A stretch of 64,000 nucleotides of DNA from Halieaceae bacterium (lineage in GTDB: Bacteria > Pseudomonadota > Gammaproteobacteria > Pseudomonadales > Halieaceae): positions 37,885-101,884 of the forward strand of contig CACMGJ010000003.1 of NCBI GenBank assembly GCA_902613175.1. Reading direction: 5' to 3'. The notes beneath the pieces are model-generated. The model was not told where the DNA came from and ran no database searches. It was given only the letters and a program-made list of their open reading frames with translations. This document shows, one piece after another, positions 40,539 through 50,744 of this stretch; position 1 is the stretch's first letter; every line of letters starts with the position of its first letter. A program made the position numbers and the translations under genes.

Positions 40539-40663
40539 GGGTAATCTCCGCGTTTTTTGGGCTAAAGCGCCTCGTTATTATTTACTTACGTTGGGAGAAC
40601 AAGACTACCTCATTGAAGTTCAAACAACAGCCTTTTGTAGCTAGCGCTTTTTATCGGGATAGT

Positions 40664-41137
40664 TTATCTACCCGCATACCCCAGCTGTCGCCAGGCCTCA
40701 TAAACGGCAACCGCAACGGCGTTCGACAAATTCAGGCTTCTACTGCCTGGCAACATGGGTAAACGAACAATATGACTAACATCAAACAGGGCTAGCAACT
40801 CGAGTGACAAGCCTTTGGTTTCGGAGCCAAAGACCAATGAATCACCGGACCGATAAGCGATATCAGAGTGAGCTAATTCGCCGCTGGTCTCTACAGCGAT
40901 GAGGCGGCGATCCCCATGAGCGTCAATATACCTTGGCAGCGAATCCCAGGTTTTGACATTGGCAAATTCATGATAATCGAGCCCGGCGCGGCGCAGTCGT
41001 TTGTCATCCATCTCAAACCCGAGAGGCTCGATGACATGAAGCGACGCTCCGGTGTTGGCGCACAGGCGAATGATGTTCCCCGTATTAGGCGGGATTTCAG
41101 GTTGGCAAAGAACAATATGAAGCGCCGACTCGCTCAT
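40664..41137 (-). CDS. trmL: tRNA (cytidine(34)-2'-O)-methyltransferase
   Basis: SPOUT family: [74 protein letters not shown]. Confidence 0.93.
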   Translation of the reverse strand: MSESALHIVLCQPEIPPNTGNIIRLCANTGASLHVIEPLGFEMDDKRLRRAGLDYHEFANVKTWDSLPRYIDAHGDRRLIAVETSGELAHSDIAYRSGDSLVFGSETKGLSLELLALFDVSHIVRLPMLPGSRSLNLSNAVAVAVYEAWRQLGYAGR

Positions 41138-41206
41138 CAGAAAATCTCTTCCTCAGTAACGTCCGCACAAGACACGTTTTAGCCGGACGAGTAGCGCACG
41201 CCGCAA

Positions 41207-41512
41207 CTATATATCGAGTTTGGCTCCGAGGCGCTGGATCGTCACACCGTTGTCCCAGCCACCTTCAATGAGGCTGGCCGTCGCCTCTTTAATGCCTGTA
41301 TCAATCCGCCACTGCAGGTACGCATCATAACGAGCAATGCTCTCCCACTCTTCGATCAGCGTGTAGGTATTGGCGGACTCTTCGACATACACATCGAGGC
41401 CAATACAGCCATCGAAGCCCCGTGTAGCGCCGAGTGACGCTTTAAATACTTCGGCCATCTCTGCAAGCTTGCCCTCTTGCGCCTTGAAATGCGCGATGAT
41501 GATTGCTGACAT
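41207..41512 (-). CDS. antibiotic biosynthesis monooxygenase (ABM) domain protein
   Basis: 101 aa; IIAHFKAQEGKLAEMAEVFKASLGATRGFDGCIGLDVYVEE...YTLIEEWES. Confidence 0.85.
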   Translation of the reverse strand: MSAIIIAHFKAQEGKLAEMAEVFKASLGATRGFDGCIGLDVYVEESANTYTLIEEWESIARYDAYLQWRIDTGIKEATASLIEGGWDNGVTIQRLGAKLDI

Positions 41513-41640
41513 ATCGTCTCTCCTCTGTTTACCAATCCTCGTGTCCCAAGCCTCTAGAGTCTAGGGCCAGGCCTAAAAATCAAACCGCTGTAAAACAGCG
41601 ATGGATTATGACTTCGCTCGGGCGCTTCGATACTTCTCGT

Positions 41641-42051
41641 TTAGCCCGTTGGGTTTTGCGGGAAAGCCGGCACATCGGGCGATAGCTCAACCCAGTTCTG
41701 CTTGGTACTCGACCAGCAATGAAACATGGCGACAAAACCCTCGGTGTCATCGAGGGTACCTGTCTTTAAGTAGGCCATGTCGGGCTGTGCAGGCACTTGT
41801 GAGTACAGAGGTGATCCACAGGTACCGCAGAAATAACGCTTAACGGTATTTCCCGTGTCCGTATCGCTGTCCTCGTAGAGCGCCAGATCTCCCGTGAATT
41901 CGATATCGGTCTTTTGAAAGGCTGCGAGGGTTGAAAAGGCTGATCCAGCCTGCTTTTGGCAGTTTTTGCAATGACAGACACCTGTCATCATTGGCTCAGC
42001 CTTGGTTTCGTAACGTACCTCGCCGCACAAACATCCACCGGTTTTTTTCAT
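41641..42051 (-). CDS. GFA family protein
   Basis: GGCLCGEVRYE, GVCHCKNCQKQAGSAF, RYFCGTCGSPLY zinc-binding Cys pattern. Confidence 0.93.
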   Translation of the reverse strand: MKKTGGCLCGEVRYETKAEPMMTGVCHCKNCQKQAGSAFSTLAAFQKTDIEFTGDLALYEDSDTDTGNTVKRYFCGTCGSPLYSQVPAQPDMAYLKTGTLDDTEGFVAMFHCWSSTKQNWVELSPDVPAFPQNPTG

Positions 42052-42243
42052 CTCGCTTCCTTCCTATTCAATCTTATTCAATTTCCAAAATGCCGCTCAC
42101 AGAGTCGCTCTTTAGATCCGTTAGAGCAAGTACTTGAGCACCTCTGGATGGCGCAAAAAGACTGGCAAATTCTTAGATTAGGTCTACGTTTCAATCTGAG
42201 GCCACTTGATGACCTCCAAACTTTTTAATTGGGGAGAATAAAA

Positions 42244-42945
42244 ATGAAGCACACCACTAAAGTTTTTATCGTCTTATCGATGATTCTCAGCTCAACTTCG
42301 GCACTGGCAGAGCGATTGGAAGTTTTTCGTTGGCAAGCGCTGGATGGAAAAGCCGCACAACTAGCAAGCAGTCTTGTTGAGGCCGCCAAACTCCACGAAA
42401 AAAGTGGTGCCAGGGTAGGTGTTTTTCAAATGGACGTTGGCGGCTCGGGTAACACAACCTTTGACTATGTACTTCGCTGGGACAGTAGCGAAGCATGGGC
42501 AAAGACCAAGGCGTATAACAGCGGAGAAGAGTTCATGGCTTTCTTCGCGAAGGCAGGTGCCGACCCCTCGGGGAAACTAATGATGTCGCTGGAAGGATTG
42601 AACTGGGATGCGTCAGTGACCGCGGCAAGCTTTGCAAACGATGGTCCTTTTCGCGTTTTCATTTGGACGCCAACTCAAGGGAGAATGGGCGACGTTTACC
42701 AGACATTCATGGAAGCAAAAGCAATTCACGAAAAGCTGGGAGCAAGGGTAAACATCTATAATGAAGGTATTGGTGGCTCCGGGAACATTCACTACGTGAT
42801 GAGCTGGAAAGACTGGGCGACGATGGCTACGTCAGGTGACGCAATCGCTGCAAGTCCGGAATTCCGAGCACTTCAGGCCTCTGCGGCGGGGCAAGCCACC
42901 CCCGTCGGGTCTATCCAAGGCTTCCCCGTATACTATTCGAAATGA
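42244..42945 (+). CDS. exported protein with two tandem ABM/NIPSNAP-like domains
   Basis: Signal peptide; internal repeat LHEKSGARVGVFQMDVGGSGNTTFDYVLRWDSSEAWA versus IHEKLGARVNIYNEGIGGSGNIHYVMSWKDWATMA. Start at ATG 42244 after ggggag. Confidence 0.7.
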   Translation: MKHTTKVFIVLSMILSSTSALAERLEVFRWQALDGKAAQLASSLVEAAKLHEKSGARVGVFQMDVGGSGNTTFDYVLRWDSSEAWAKTKAYNSGEEFMAFFAKAGADPSGKLMMSLEGLNWDASVTAASFANDGPFRVFIWTPTQGRMGDVYQTFMEAKAIHEKLGARVNIYNEGIGGSGNIHYVMSWKDWATMATSGDAIAASPEFRALQASAAGQATPVGSIQGFPVYYSK

Positions 42946-42956
42946 CGGCCAAGTAG

Positions 42957-42999
42957 CCGCCAAAAAAAAAGCCCGCTAAAGCGGGCTTTTTTTTGGCGG
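42957..42999. terminator. bidirectional rho-independent terminator
   Basis: CCGCCAAAAAAAAAGCCCGC-TAAA-GCGGGCTTTTTTTTGGCGG between convergent genes. Confidence 0.93.
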
Positions 43000-43001
43000 T
43001 G

Positions 43002-44687
43002 CTAAAACAAACCCACAATCTGTCCGTCAACCACATCAATACTCTGACTCGCAGGTACCTTAGGCAGTCCTGGCATGGTCATGACGTCGCCGCAAATGAC
43101 TACAACAAAGCCCGCACCGACGGACAAACGCACTTCACGAATATCCATCGCATGACCCAACGGCGCACCCTTTAATGCGGGGTCAGTGGAAAATGAGTAC
43201 TGGGTTTTAGCAATACAAATCGGCAGATGACTGTAGCCCTCATCAGCCAGTTCCTTAAGTCGCGTTCTGACCTTGGCATTAGCGGTCACCTCGGATGCGC
43301 CGTAGATCTTGGTTGCCACAGCCTCGACCTTCTCGAACAAGGTAGCTGAATCTGGATAGACAAATGACTGATGGGGAGTGTTGGCGGGTGTCTCGTCGGC
43401 ATCGCACAGCGAGACCACCATCTCTGCTAGTTCTGTCGCACCCGCACCGCCATTTGCCCAGTGGCTTGATAGTGCCACCTGAATGCCTCTGACCCGACAG
43501 TGTTCGACAATGAGCTCGATCTCAGCCTGCGTATCGGCGATGAACTGGTTTATAGAGACAACCGCAGGAACGCCGTAGTTATCACGGATGTTGGTAATGT
43601 GACGATCGAGGTTGGCCAGCCCCTTCTCGAGTGCCGCAAGGTTTTCCTCGGTCAGATTCTCTCGAGCAACACCACCGTGGAATTTCAGCGCACGGATCGT
43701 GGCCACGAGCACTGCTGCCGATGGACGAATACCAGCCGAGCGGCACTTGATATCAATAAACTTCTCCGCACCCAAGTCGGCGCCAAAACCCGCTTCGGTA
43801 ACCACATAGTCAGCCAGTCGGAGGCCTGCTGTTGTCGCAATGACACTGTTACAACCATGCGCGATGTTGGCAAACGGTCCGCCGTGAACAAAAGCAGGTG
43901 TGCCCTCAAGGGTTTGCACGAGGTTGGGTGCCAACGCGTCCTTCAATACTGCTGTCAAAGCGCCTTCAGCCTTGAGATCAGCCGCCGTGACCGGCTGACG
44001 GTCGCGGGTGTAAGCAACGACGATGCGGGCCAAACGTGCTTTTAGGTCATCAAGGTCAGTTGCCAGACAGAAAATTGCCATGATTTCGGAGGCAACAACA
44101 ATGTCGAAGCCGTCCTGCCGTGGGTAGCCATTGCCGGGGCCACCCAACGCAACAGTGATATCCCGCAGCGCGCGATCATTCATGTCGAGCACACGCTTCC
44201 AGGTGACGCGCCGCACGTCGATGTCGAGCGTGTTACCGTGATGAACGTGATTATCAAGGAGCGCTGCCAAGAGATTGTTGGCAACGCCGATGGCATGTAA
44301 ATCACCATTAAAATGGAGGTTGATGTCCTCCATGGGAATGACCTGCGCGTAACCACCACCTGCAGCGCCTCCTTTCATACCAAACACGGGTCCTAACGAG
44401 GGCTCACGGAGACAGATGACTGTGTCCTTGCCGATTTTCTGCAGCGCATCACCTAGACCCACTGTTGTGGTGGTTTTACCTTCACCGGCTGGCGTTGGGC
44501 TGATAGCAGTGACTAGGATCATTCGCGCACTGTCGCGAACCGGTTGCTCTAGCAACCAATCCAAATTCACCTTGCCTTTAATGCGGCCATACGGCTCCAG
44601 TGCTTCCTCAGGAATACTGAGCTGATCTGCAATCTGTGAGATTGGACGCGGCGTCGCAGCCTGTGCGATTTCGATATCTGATGCCAT
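43002..44687 (-). CDS. fhs: formate--tetrahydrofolate ligase
   Basis: [51 protein letters not shown]; start taken at [11 protein letters not shown]. Confidence 0.95.
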   Translation of the reverse strand: MASDIEIAQAATPRPISQIADQLSIPEEALEPYGRIKGKVNLDWLLEQPVRDSARMILVTAISPTPAGEGKTTTTVGLGDALQKIGKDTVICLREPSLGPVFGMKGGAAGGGYAQVIPMEDINLHFNGDLHAIGVANNLLAALLDNHVHHGNTLDIDVRRVTWKRVLDMNDRALRDITVALGGPGNGYPRQDGFDIVVASEIMAIFCLATDLDDLKARLARIVVAYTRDRQPVTAADLKAEGALTAVLKDALAPNLVQTLEGTPAFVHGGPFANIAHGCNSVIATTAGLRLADYVVTEAGFGADLGAEKFIDIKCRSAGIRPSAAVLVATIRALKFHGGVARENLTEENLAALEKGLANLDRHITNIRDNYGVPAVVSINQFIADTQAEIELIVEHCRVRGIQVALSSHWANGGAGATELAEMVVSLCDADETPANTPHQSFVYPDSATLFEKVEAVATKIYGASEVTANAKVRTRLKELADEGYSHLPICIAKTQYSFSTDPALKGAPLGHAMDIREVRLSVGAGFVVVICGDVMTMPGLPKVPASQSIDVVDGQIVGLF

Positions 44688-44920
44688 GGCGTGGGTCCCC
44701 GAGCGAGGCTGTTGGGTTTGTTTTATGTGGCCGTCACTTCGCCGCCAAACTAAAGACAAAAACCAGCCTGAGCAAGAGTCTTGCATCAAAAATTTAAGTG
44801 AAAAGTTGGCCTCGGTTTTCGCGCAATGCATTCGTACTTTGTAGCTCATCTAAATCACCTCCCAGTTGCCTGCGAGTGTGCTAACGTCAGTCGAGTCCGC
44901 TTACTCATAATTCAAAACCA

Positions 44921-46207
44921 ATGACGGAAAAAGCAGAGACACAGTGGCAGAACTGGTCGAGGTCGCTACCGCCCTCACCAGCCCCTGTGGCGACGCCCTC
45001 GTCTGTGCAGGAATTAGCAGCACTGATGCTGTCGAACAGTCAGGGGGTGAGACCTGTGGGCTCTGGTCACAGTTGGATGCCCCTGGTGCCAACAAAGCAT
45101 GCCATCGTCAAACTCGACCATTTCTCAAGCGTGGGTGATATCGACCCTCTGACGCATCAGGCATGGTTGGGCGCCGGAGCCAAGCTACATGACCTGTCTC
45201 CCCAGCTCTCCGAGCGCGGCTACGCCTTTAGAAACCTCGGTGATATCGATGTTCAAACCCTCGCTGGCGCCACAAGCACAGGGACACATGGCACGGGTAA
45301 AGAGTTGCAAGGTCTTGCTGCGGAAATCCATGGATTGAGGCTCGTAACCGGTACGGGCGAGCATATAGAAATAGGTGAACAGGAAAATAGTAAGTGGCTG
45401 AATGGCGCACGTGTCGCACTGGGTGCGTTGGGCGTTATTACTGAGATAAAAATGCAGCTTGTCGAGCGCTTTAAACTACATCGACAGGTGTGGCCTGCCT
45501 CAAACAAACACACTCTGGAAAACGCAGAGCGCTACTGGAATGAGAACCGCAACTTCGAGTTCTTTTACATCCCATTTTCCGACACCAGCTTGCTACTGAC
45601 ACACAACGTAACCACCGAGTCATCAACGCCTGCCAACGATGACACCAGCACGTCGGGCATGATGCAGCTAAAGAGTCTTAGGGATTCACTCAAATGGTTC
45701 ACGCCCCTCAGACGCTGGCTGCTCAAGCGCGCCGTTAACAACGAGCCAACTGAGAATGTGATTGGCGAGAGTTGGGATCTACTGGCGAGTGAGCGCAATG
45801 TCCTCTTCAACGAGATGGAATATCACCTCCCTGTGGAGCGAGGGCTCGAGGCGCTAGAGGAAGTGCGGCACTTCATTGAAACCAAGCGCCCTGATGTGTT
45901 CTTCCCCTTTGAGGTGAGACAGACCAAGGGCGATGACGCTTGGCTATCACCATTCAACGGCGGCAATCGGATTTCGGTGGCCGTGCATTGCTATCACCAG
46001 GATGCCTTCGACTTCCTGTTCACCGATGTCGAACCGATTTTCCAGAAATACGGTGGTAGACCTCACTGGGGCAAACTCAACAGCATGACAGCAGCGCAAG
46101 CACGCGCCTGGTATCCAGACTTCGAAAAATTCGCCGCGTTGCGCCGCGAGCTAGACCCGGATGGCCGACTTCTCAACGGTTATCTATCGGACCTGTTTGA
46201 GGCCTGA
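44921..46207 (+). CDS. FAD-binding oxidoreductase, D-arabinono-1,4-lactone oxidase family
   Basis: VRPVGSGHSWMPLV, AGATSTGTHGTGKELQGLAAEIHGLRLVTGTGE, C-terminal PHWGKLNSMTAAQARAWYPDFEKF. Confidence 0.9.
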   Translation: MTEKAETQWQNWSRSLPPSPAPVATPSSVQELAALMLSNSQGVRPVGSGHSWMPLVPTKHAIVKLDHFSSVGDIDPLTHQAWLGAGAKLHDLSPQLSERGYAFRNLGDIDVQTLAGATSTGTHGTGKELQGLAAEIHGLRLVTGTGEHIEIGEQENSKWLNGARVALGALGVITEIKMQLVERFKLHRQVWPASNKHTLENAERYWNENRNFEFFYIPFSDTSLLLTHNVTTESSTPANDDTSTSGMMQLKSLRDSLKWFTPLRRWLLKRAVNNEPTENVIGESWDLLASERNVLFNEMEYHLPVERGLEALEEVRHFIETKRPDVFFPFEVRQTKGDDAWLSPFNGGNRISVAVHCYHQDAFDFLFTDVEPIFQKYGGRPHWGKLNSMTAAQARAWYPDFEKFAALRRELDPDGRLLNGYLSDLFEA

Positions 46208-46208
46208 T

Positions 46209-47402
46209 ATGACCCCTCTGTCTGCCAGCTACTTTCAACAACTGCAACAGGCACTTGCTAACGCAGGGCTCGCGGAGCCGGTATTAGTCATTGATCGGGA
46301 TCGGCTCGACACCAATATCGCTGCGTTAAAAGCCATGCTCCCCACGGGTATGGGCTACCGCATTGTTGCGAAGTCCTTGCCCTGTGCCGAACTGCTTGAG
46401 TACGTTGCAGCCCATACTGAGACCCATCGGCTCATGAGCTTCAATACCAACATGGTCATGCAGCTCCTTGCTCTAATGCCCGAAGCAAATCAGCTGCTTG
46501 GCAAGCCGATTCCAGTGCAGGCGCTGAGGCGAACGCTCGAGGGGGCAAGCGCCCAATTGCGCAGCCAGCTGCAAAATCAGGTTCAATGGCTGATCGATAC
46601 GCCGACCCGACTCGCAGAGTACGCCGAGTTCGCCGAGTCCGCGGGCATCCAGTTACAGATCAATCTCGAGATCGATGTTGGCCTCCACCGAGGTGGAATG
46701 GAGCCGGGAGCTGATCTCGAAGCGTCGCTGAACGGCATTCATCAGAGTGACAATCTGGCCCTTGCTGGCCTCATGGGCTATGAGCCACACCTGACTAAAC
46801 TGCCCAATATTGCTGGCTGGCCCAAACGCGCCAAACAAGGCGCAGCTAGGCAGTTTCAACTGGCCTTATCGCAAACTGCGGCGATCTTTGGTCAAGACTT
46901 CGCGAGGAACATGGTGAGGAACATGGCCGGCAGTCCCACGTTTGGACTCTACTCCGATACGCTGCTAGCCAATGAAATTGCCGCCGGCTCAGCGCTCGTA
47001 AAGCCCAGCGATTTCGATTTGCCGATACTGAAAGAATTTTTACCTGCAAGCTTCATCGCCACACCGGCCATCAAGGTAAGCAAAGGCGTTCGTTTGCCCG
47101 GCCTCGAATATGCCAACCGAGCACTGGGTAAACCACAATCCGGAAAAACCGTGTTTCTGCACGGCGGCTATTGGAAAGCGGAACCCGTTTACCCAGGCGG
47201 CCTGAAAAACAGCAGTCTCTTTGGTCGCTCAAGCAACCAGGAAATGCTGGTCGCCCCCAAAAACGCATCGATCAAAGTCGATGACTTTGTTTTCTTGCGA
47301 CCGACACAGAGCGAAGCCGTGTTCCTCCAGTTCCCAATAATCGCTGTTTTCTCAGGCGGTCACATCACAGACCTGTGGACACCGCTGCCCGTCACCGCAT
47401 AG
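46209..47402 (+). CDS. alanine racemase N-terminal/DSD1-like PLP protein
   Basis: VLVIDRDRLDTNIAALKAMLPTGMGYRIVAKSLP; QINLEIDVGLHRGGMEPG. ATG 46209 directly follows the upstream stop. Confidence 0.8.
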   Translation: MTPLSASYFQQLQQALANAGLAEPVLVIDRDRLDTNIAALKAMLPTGMGYRIVAKSLPCAELLEYVAAHTETHRLMSFNTNMVMQLLALMPEANQLLGKPIPVQALRRTLEGASAQLRSQLQNQVQWLIDTPTRLAEYAEFAESAGIQLQINLEIDVGLHRGGMEPGADLEASLNGIHQSDNLALAGLMGYEPHLTKLPNIAGWPKRAKQGAARQFQLALSQTAAIFGQDFARNMVRNMAGSPTFGLYSDTLLANEIAAGSALVKPSDFDLPILKEFLPASFIATPAIKVSKGVRLPGLEYANRALGKPQSGKTVFLHGGYWKAEPVYPGGLKNSSLFGRSSNQEMLVAPKNASIKVDDFVFLRPTQSEAVFLQFPIIAVFSGGHITDLWTPLPVTA

Positions 47403-47418
47403 GCGTTGAGCTACGGTC

Positions 47419-49008
47419 TTATTGAACGGTTGTTGGGATCTCCATAAACACCGAAGCACCCGGGCCAAGTGGCAAATCCAAGACAACCCAAGCAATGGTC
47501 ATCGCAAGACCCGACACCAAGAGGCCAATGGAATAAGGCAGCATCGTGGCCGCTAGGCTCCCCAGACCAAAGTTACTTTGCCATCTCTGGCAGAAAATCA
47601 GGATGAGTGGGAAGTAGACCATGAGCGGTGTAATGATATTGGTAGCGCCATCGCCGACACGGTAAGCCGCGGTTGCCATCTCGGGTGTGATACCAAGAAG
47701 CATCAACATCGGCACCATCACCGGTGCAATCAGAGCCCACTTTGCACTCGCCGAACCTACAAACAGATTGAGTAGTGACGATACCAGGATGATCGACGTT
47801 AGCAGTGCCCACGCCGGCATGTTGGTCGAGCTCAGAAAGTCGGCGCCGTGAACGGCCAAAATGAGCCCTAGGTTGGACCACGAAAACATGGCCACAAAGT
47901 GCGCTGCGGCAAACGCCAGAACGAGATAGTAAGCCAGGTCTTCCATTGCACCTGTCATCATTTTCACCAGATCACGGTGGTCATTGATGGTGCCTGCACC
48001 TTTGCCATAGGCCCAACCCGCGACAAGGAAGAGAATAAAGAATGCGGCAACCAAGCTTTTATAAAACGGTGCCATTTGCGCCTCCGCTGAGGCTGCCTCA
48101 TCGATCAGTGGTGTTCCCGGTCCGATGGTGAACAAGGTCCACAAACCAATGACAAAAAGGACCGCCCAACCGGCATTACGCAGTCCGCGTCGCTCACCCT
48201 CTGTCAGTTCGCGGTCACTTTCATCATCAGCACTCGCTGCCGAGGCGAGACTAGGGTCAAATGCGCCCAAGCGAGGTTCAATAATCTTATCGGTGACGTA
48301 CCAGATGACCGGTAGGAACACGAAGGTCATTCCAGCGATGAAAAACCAGTTGCCGGCAATGTTCGCAGTGAAATCACCGAAGACCGTTTCGACACTTGCT
48401 TCGGTAATACCAAACAATAGCGCGTCGAGCTGACCCGGGAGTAAATTTGCTGAAAAGCCACCTGAAACACCGGCAAAGGCTGCCGCTATTCCAGCGATGG
48501 GGTGTCGACCTGCCGCGTGAAAAATAATCCCCGCCAGTGGAATAAGCACCACGTAGGCGGCATCAGCGGCGAGATTACCCAGCATGCCTACGAGCACAAC
48601 CGTCGGGGTTAAGAGCGCGTTAGGCATATCGCGAACGCCGGCTCGCATCGCCGTACCAAACAGACCCACGCGCTCAGCAACACCGGCGCCCAACATCACG
48701 ACGAGCACATAACCCAGAGGATGGAAGTGCGTGAAGGTTTTGGGCATATCCACCCAGATTTTGGCGATGTTCTCCGCGGACAGAAGGCTCGTGGCAGAAA
48801 TGATTTGATTGGTCCCCGTTGCGGGATCAATTTTTGTCGGATGTGCAGCCGAAACACCGGTCATTGCCGCCAATACCGAGATGGCAACCAGGCCGAGAAT
48901 CAGCCAGAAAAATAAAAAGACAGGATCTGGCAATTTGTTGCCGCTGCGCTCAATCCAACCTAAAAATCCACCCATGCCCTGCTGGGCATCGCTCGCCGAC
49001 GTATTCAT
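47419..49008 (-). CDS. AbgT-family transporter
   Basis: GFLGWIERSGNKLPDPVFLFFWLIL; VLVVMLGAGVAERVGLFGTAMRAGVRDMPNALLTPTVVLVGMLGNLAADAAYVVLIPLAG. Confidence 0.93.
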   Translation of the reverse strand: MNTSASDAQQGMGGFLGWIERSGNKLPDPVFLFFWLILGLVAISVLAAMTGVSAAHPTKIDPATGTNQIISATSLLSAENIAKIWVDMPKTFTHFHPLGYVLVVMLGAGVAERVGLFGTAMRAGVRDMPNALLTPTVVLVGMLGNLAADAAYVVLIPLAGIIFHAAGRHPIAGIAAAFAGVSGGFSANLLPGQLDALLFGITEASVETVFGDFTANIAGNWFFIAGMTFVFLPVIWYVTDKIIEPRLGAFDPSLASAASADDESDRELTEGERRGLRNAGWAVLFVIGLWTLFTIGPGTPLIDEAASAEAQMAPFYKSLVAAFFILFLVAGWAYGKGAGTINDHRDLVKMMTGAMEDLAYYLVLAFAAAHFVAMFSWSNLGLILAVHGADFLSSTNMPAWALLTSIILVSSLLNLFVGSASAKWALIAPVMVPMLMLLGITPEMATAAYRVGDGATNIITPLMVYFPLILIFCQRWQSNFGLGSLAATMLPYSIGLLVSGLAMTIAWVVLDLPLGPGASVFMEIPTTVQ

Positions 49009-49186
49009 GGTGTGCTCCCCAGTCGCTGAATCGAGTGACTCAACGCGCCATGGTTTGTTTGATCTCCACAGGCAGTTTACCTGCGTCGCTTTTCATTACC
49101 AGCCGCGCAATCCACACACTAATGTGAGTCGCATTTATCGACCGCTCTTATCGAGGGCATTTGTTGATGGCTCTAAATAATGGCTC

Positions 49187-50635
49187 TTATTGGTAGCCCT
49201 CTGCCAACCTCGTGACGTATCCCGCCTCCTCTAACCAGCGCGCAACCGCCATCGTCGTTCTATCCGCATATTCAGGGCCAATAATCTGAAGCCCAAAAGG
49301 AAGGCCATCACTGTGCCTGCCGACGGGCACTGCTGTGGATGGCAACCCACAGAGGGTCGCTACCCCGGCCCAGACCACATTATCTGAATAGGGGCGAGCT
49401 TCTCCGTTGACCCATATTTTACGGGCGCCATACGACGTCTCCTGATCATGTGGCATGGCAGTGGTGGGGGTAACAGGACAAATGAGGACATCGTAATCGT
49501 CAAAGAAAGAACGCCATTGATCTACTAGGTGCGCACGGATTTCATTCCATAATAACCACTCCCGATGCGCCAAGAGAGCGCCGCGAGCCTGCAGCGTATT
49601 GGGCGACTTATCTTCAGGTTCACTGGCACCCGCAATCTGCTGCATGAGGTTTATTTCGCGTTGACCAAATCCCGACGCAATAATGGGCGACAAGTGCATC
49701 AGGTAAGTCTCATGATGCTCAGCCAAACTAAAACTGGGCCTCGCTTCTTCCAAACGGGCACCCCTGACTTCAAGCGAGCGCGCAGCTTGCTCGATACCTA
49801 CAAGAATTTCTCTATCTACAGGACAATAATCATCACCTAGCCACAGCCCAACTCGGACCTGTTTCAGTAAATCTACTCGTGAGGCCGGCAATTCCAGCCG
49901 CAGACCTGAGCCGCGTTGTTCATCGAGACCCACTGTGAGGTCAAACGCCAATTCAAGGTCATCAACGGAACGCGCCAATGGTCCCATTACAGTTAAGGCG
50001 CCTGTTGTTCTTGCACCATGCCTTGGGGGCACATGCCCTCGTTGCGGGATAATATCGAAGGTCGGCTTGTGACCAAACAAACCACAAAAATGCGAAGGCG
50101 TTCTGATGGATCCACCGATGTCACTGCCGAACTCCATGGGCGTCATACCCGAGGCCAGCGCCGCTGCCGCGCCGCCAGAGGATCCTCCCGGCGTGTGGGC
50201 AAGGTTATGCGGGTTATTCGTCGTACCGTGAATATCGTTATAGGTCTGTAGATCCGCACAGTGAAGCGGCGTATTTGTCTTTCCAAGGATGATAGCGCCA
50301 GCCGCTCGCAATCGCTGAACAACAACCGCATCCGCATCAGAGACTCGTCCTTTGAAAGGAAGATGCCCGACCTCACAGGTAAGACCGGTCACCTCGTAGG
50401 CATCTTTGATGGTCATCGGCAATCCATGAAGAGCACCCAAAGGCTCTCCGCGTCGCACCTTCTCATCCGCCTGTCGAGCGTCGTCGAGTGCAGCCTCAAA
50501 TCGCTCTGCAATCACTGCATTGATCGCTGGGTTGTGCTTCTCAATTCGGTCTATGTAGAACTGTGTTAATTCAAAGGATGAGAGCTCTCCCATCCACATA
50601 CGCATAGCAAGTTCTCTAGCGCTGGTATTCAGCAT
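49187..50635 (-). CDS. amidase signature family protein
   Basis: GLPMTIKDAYEVTGL, TPGGSSGGAAAALASGMTPMEFGSDIGGSIRTPSHFCGLFGHKPT. Confidence 0.93.
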   Translation of the reverse strand: MLNTSARELAMRMWMGELSSFELTQFYIDRIEKHNPAINAVIAERFEAALDDARQADEKVRRGEPLGALHGLPMTIKDAYEVTGLTCEVGHLPFKGRVSDADAVVVQRLRAAGAIILGKTNTPLHCADLQTYNDIHGTTNNPHNLAHTPGGSSGGAAAALASGMTPMEFGSDIGGSIRTPSHFCGLFGHKPTFDIIPQRGHVPPRHGARTTGALTVMGPLARSVDDLELAFDLTVGLDEQRGSGLRLELPASRVDLLKQVRVGLWLGDDYCPVDREILVGIEQAARSLEVRGARLEEARPSFSLAEHHETYLMHLSPIIASGFGQREINLMQQIAGASEPEDKSPNTLQARGALLAHREWLLWNEIRAHLVDQWRSFFDDYDVLICPVTPTTAMPHDQETSYGARKIWVNGEARPYSDNVVWAGVATLCGLPSTAVPVGRHSDGLPFGLQIIGPEYADRTTMAVARWLEEAGYVTRLAEGYQ

Positions 50636-50744
50636 GTTGTCTTGCCTCTTGCCATTGTTTTTATTGGACGCTCGGGGCCATGCGTTTTACCTTAACCCAA
50701 CCGGTCGTGACTGAATACTTTCGACGGGGGCAGGAGGTCTTCAT

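Noticed and set aside
43500-44045. 181-aa forward ORF antisense to fhs
   Set aside because: Shadow ORF opposite a highly conserved gene.
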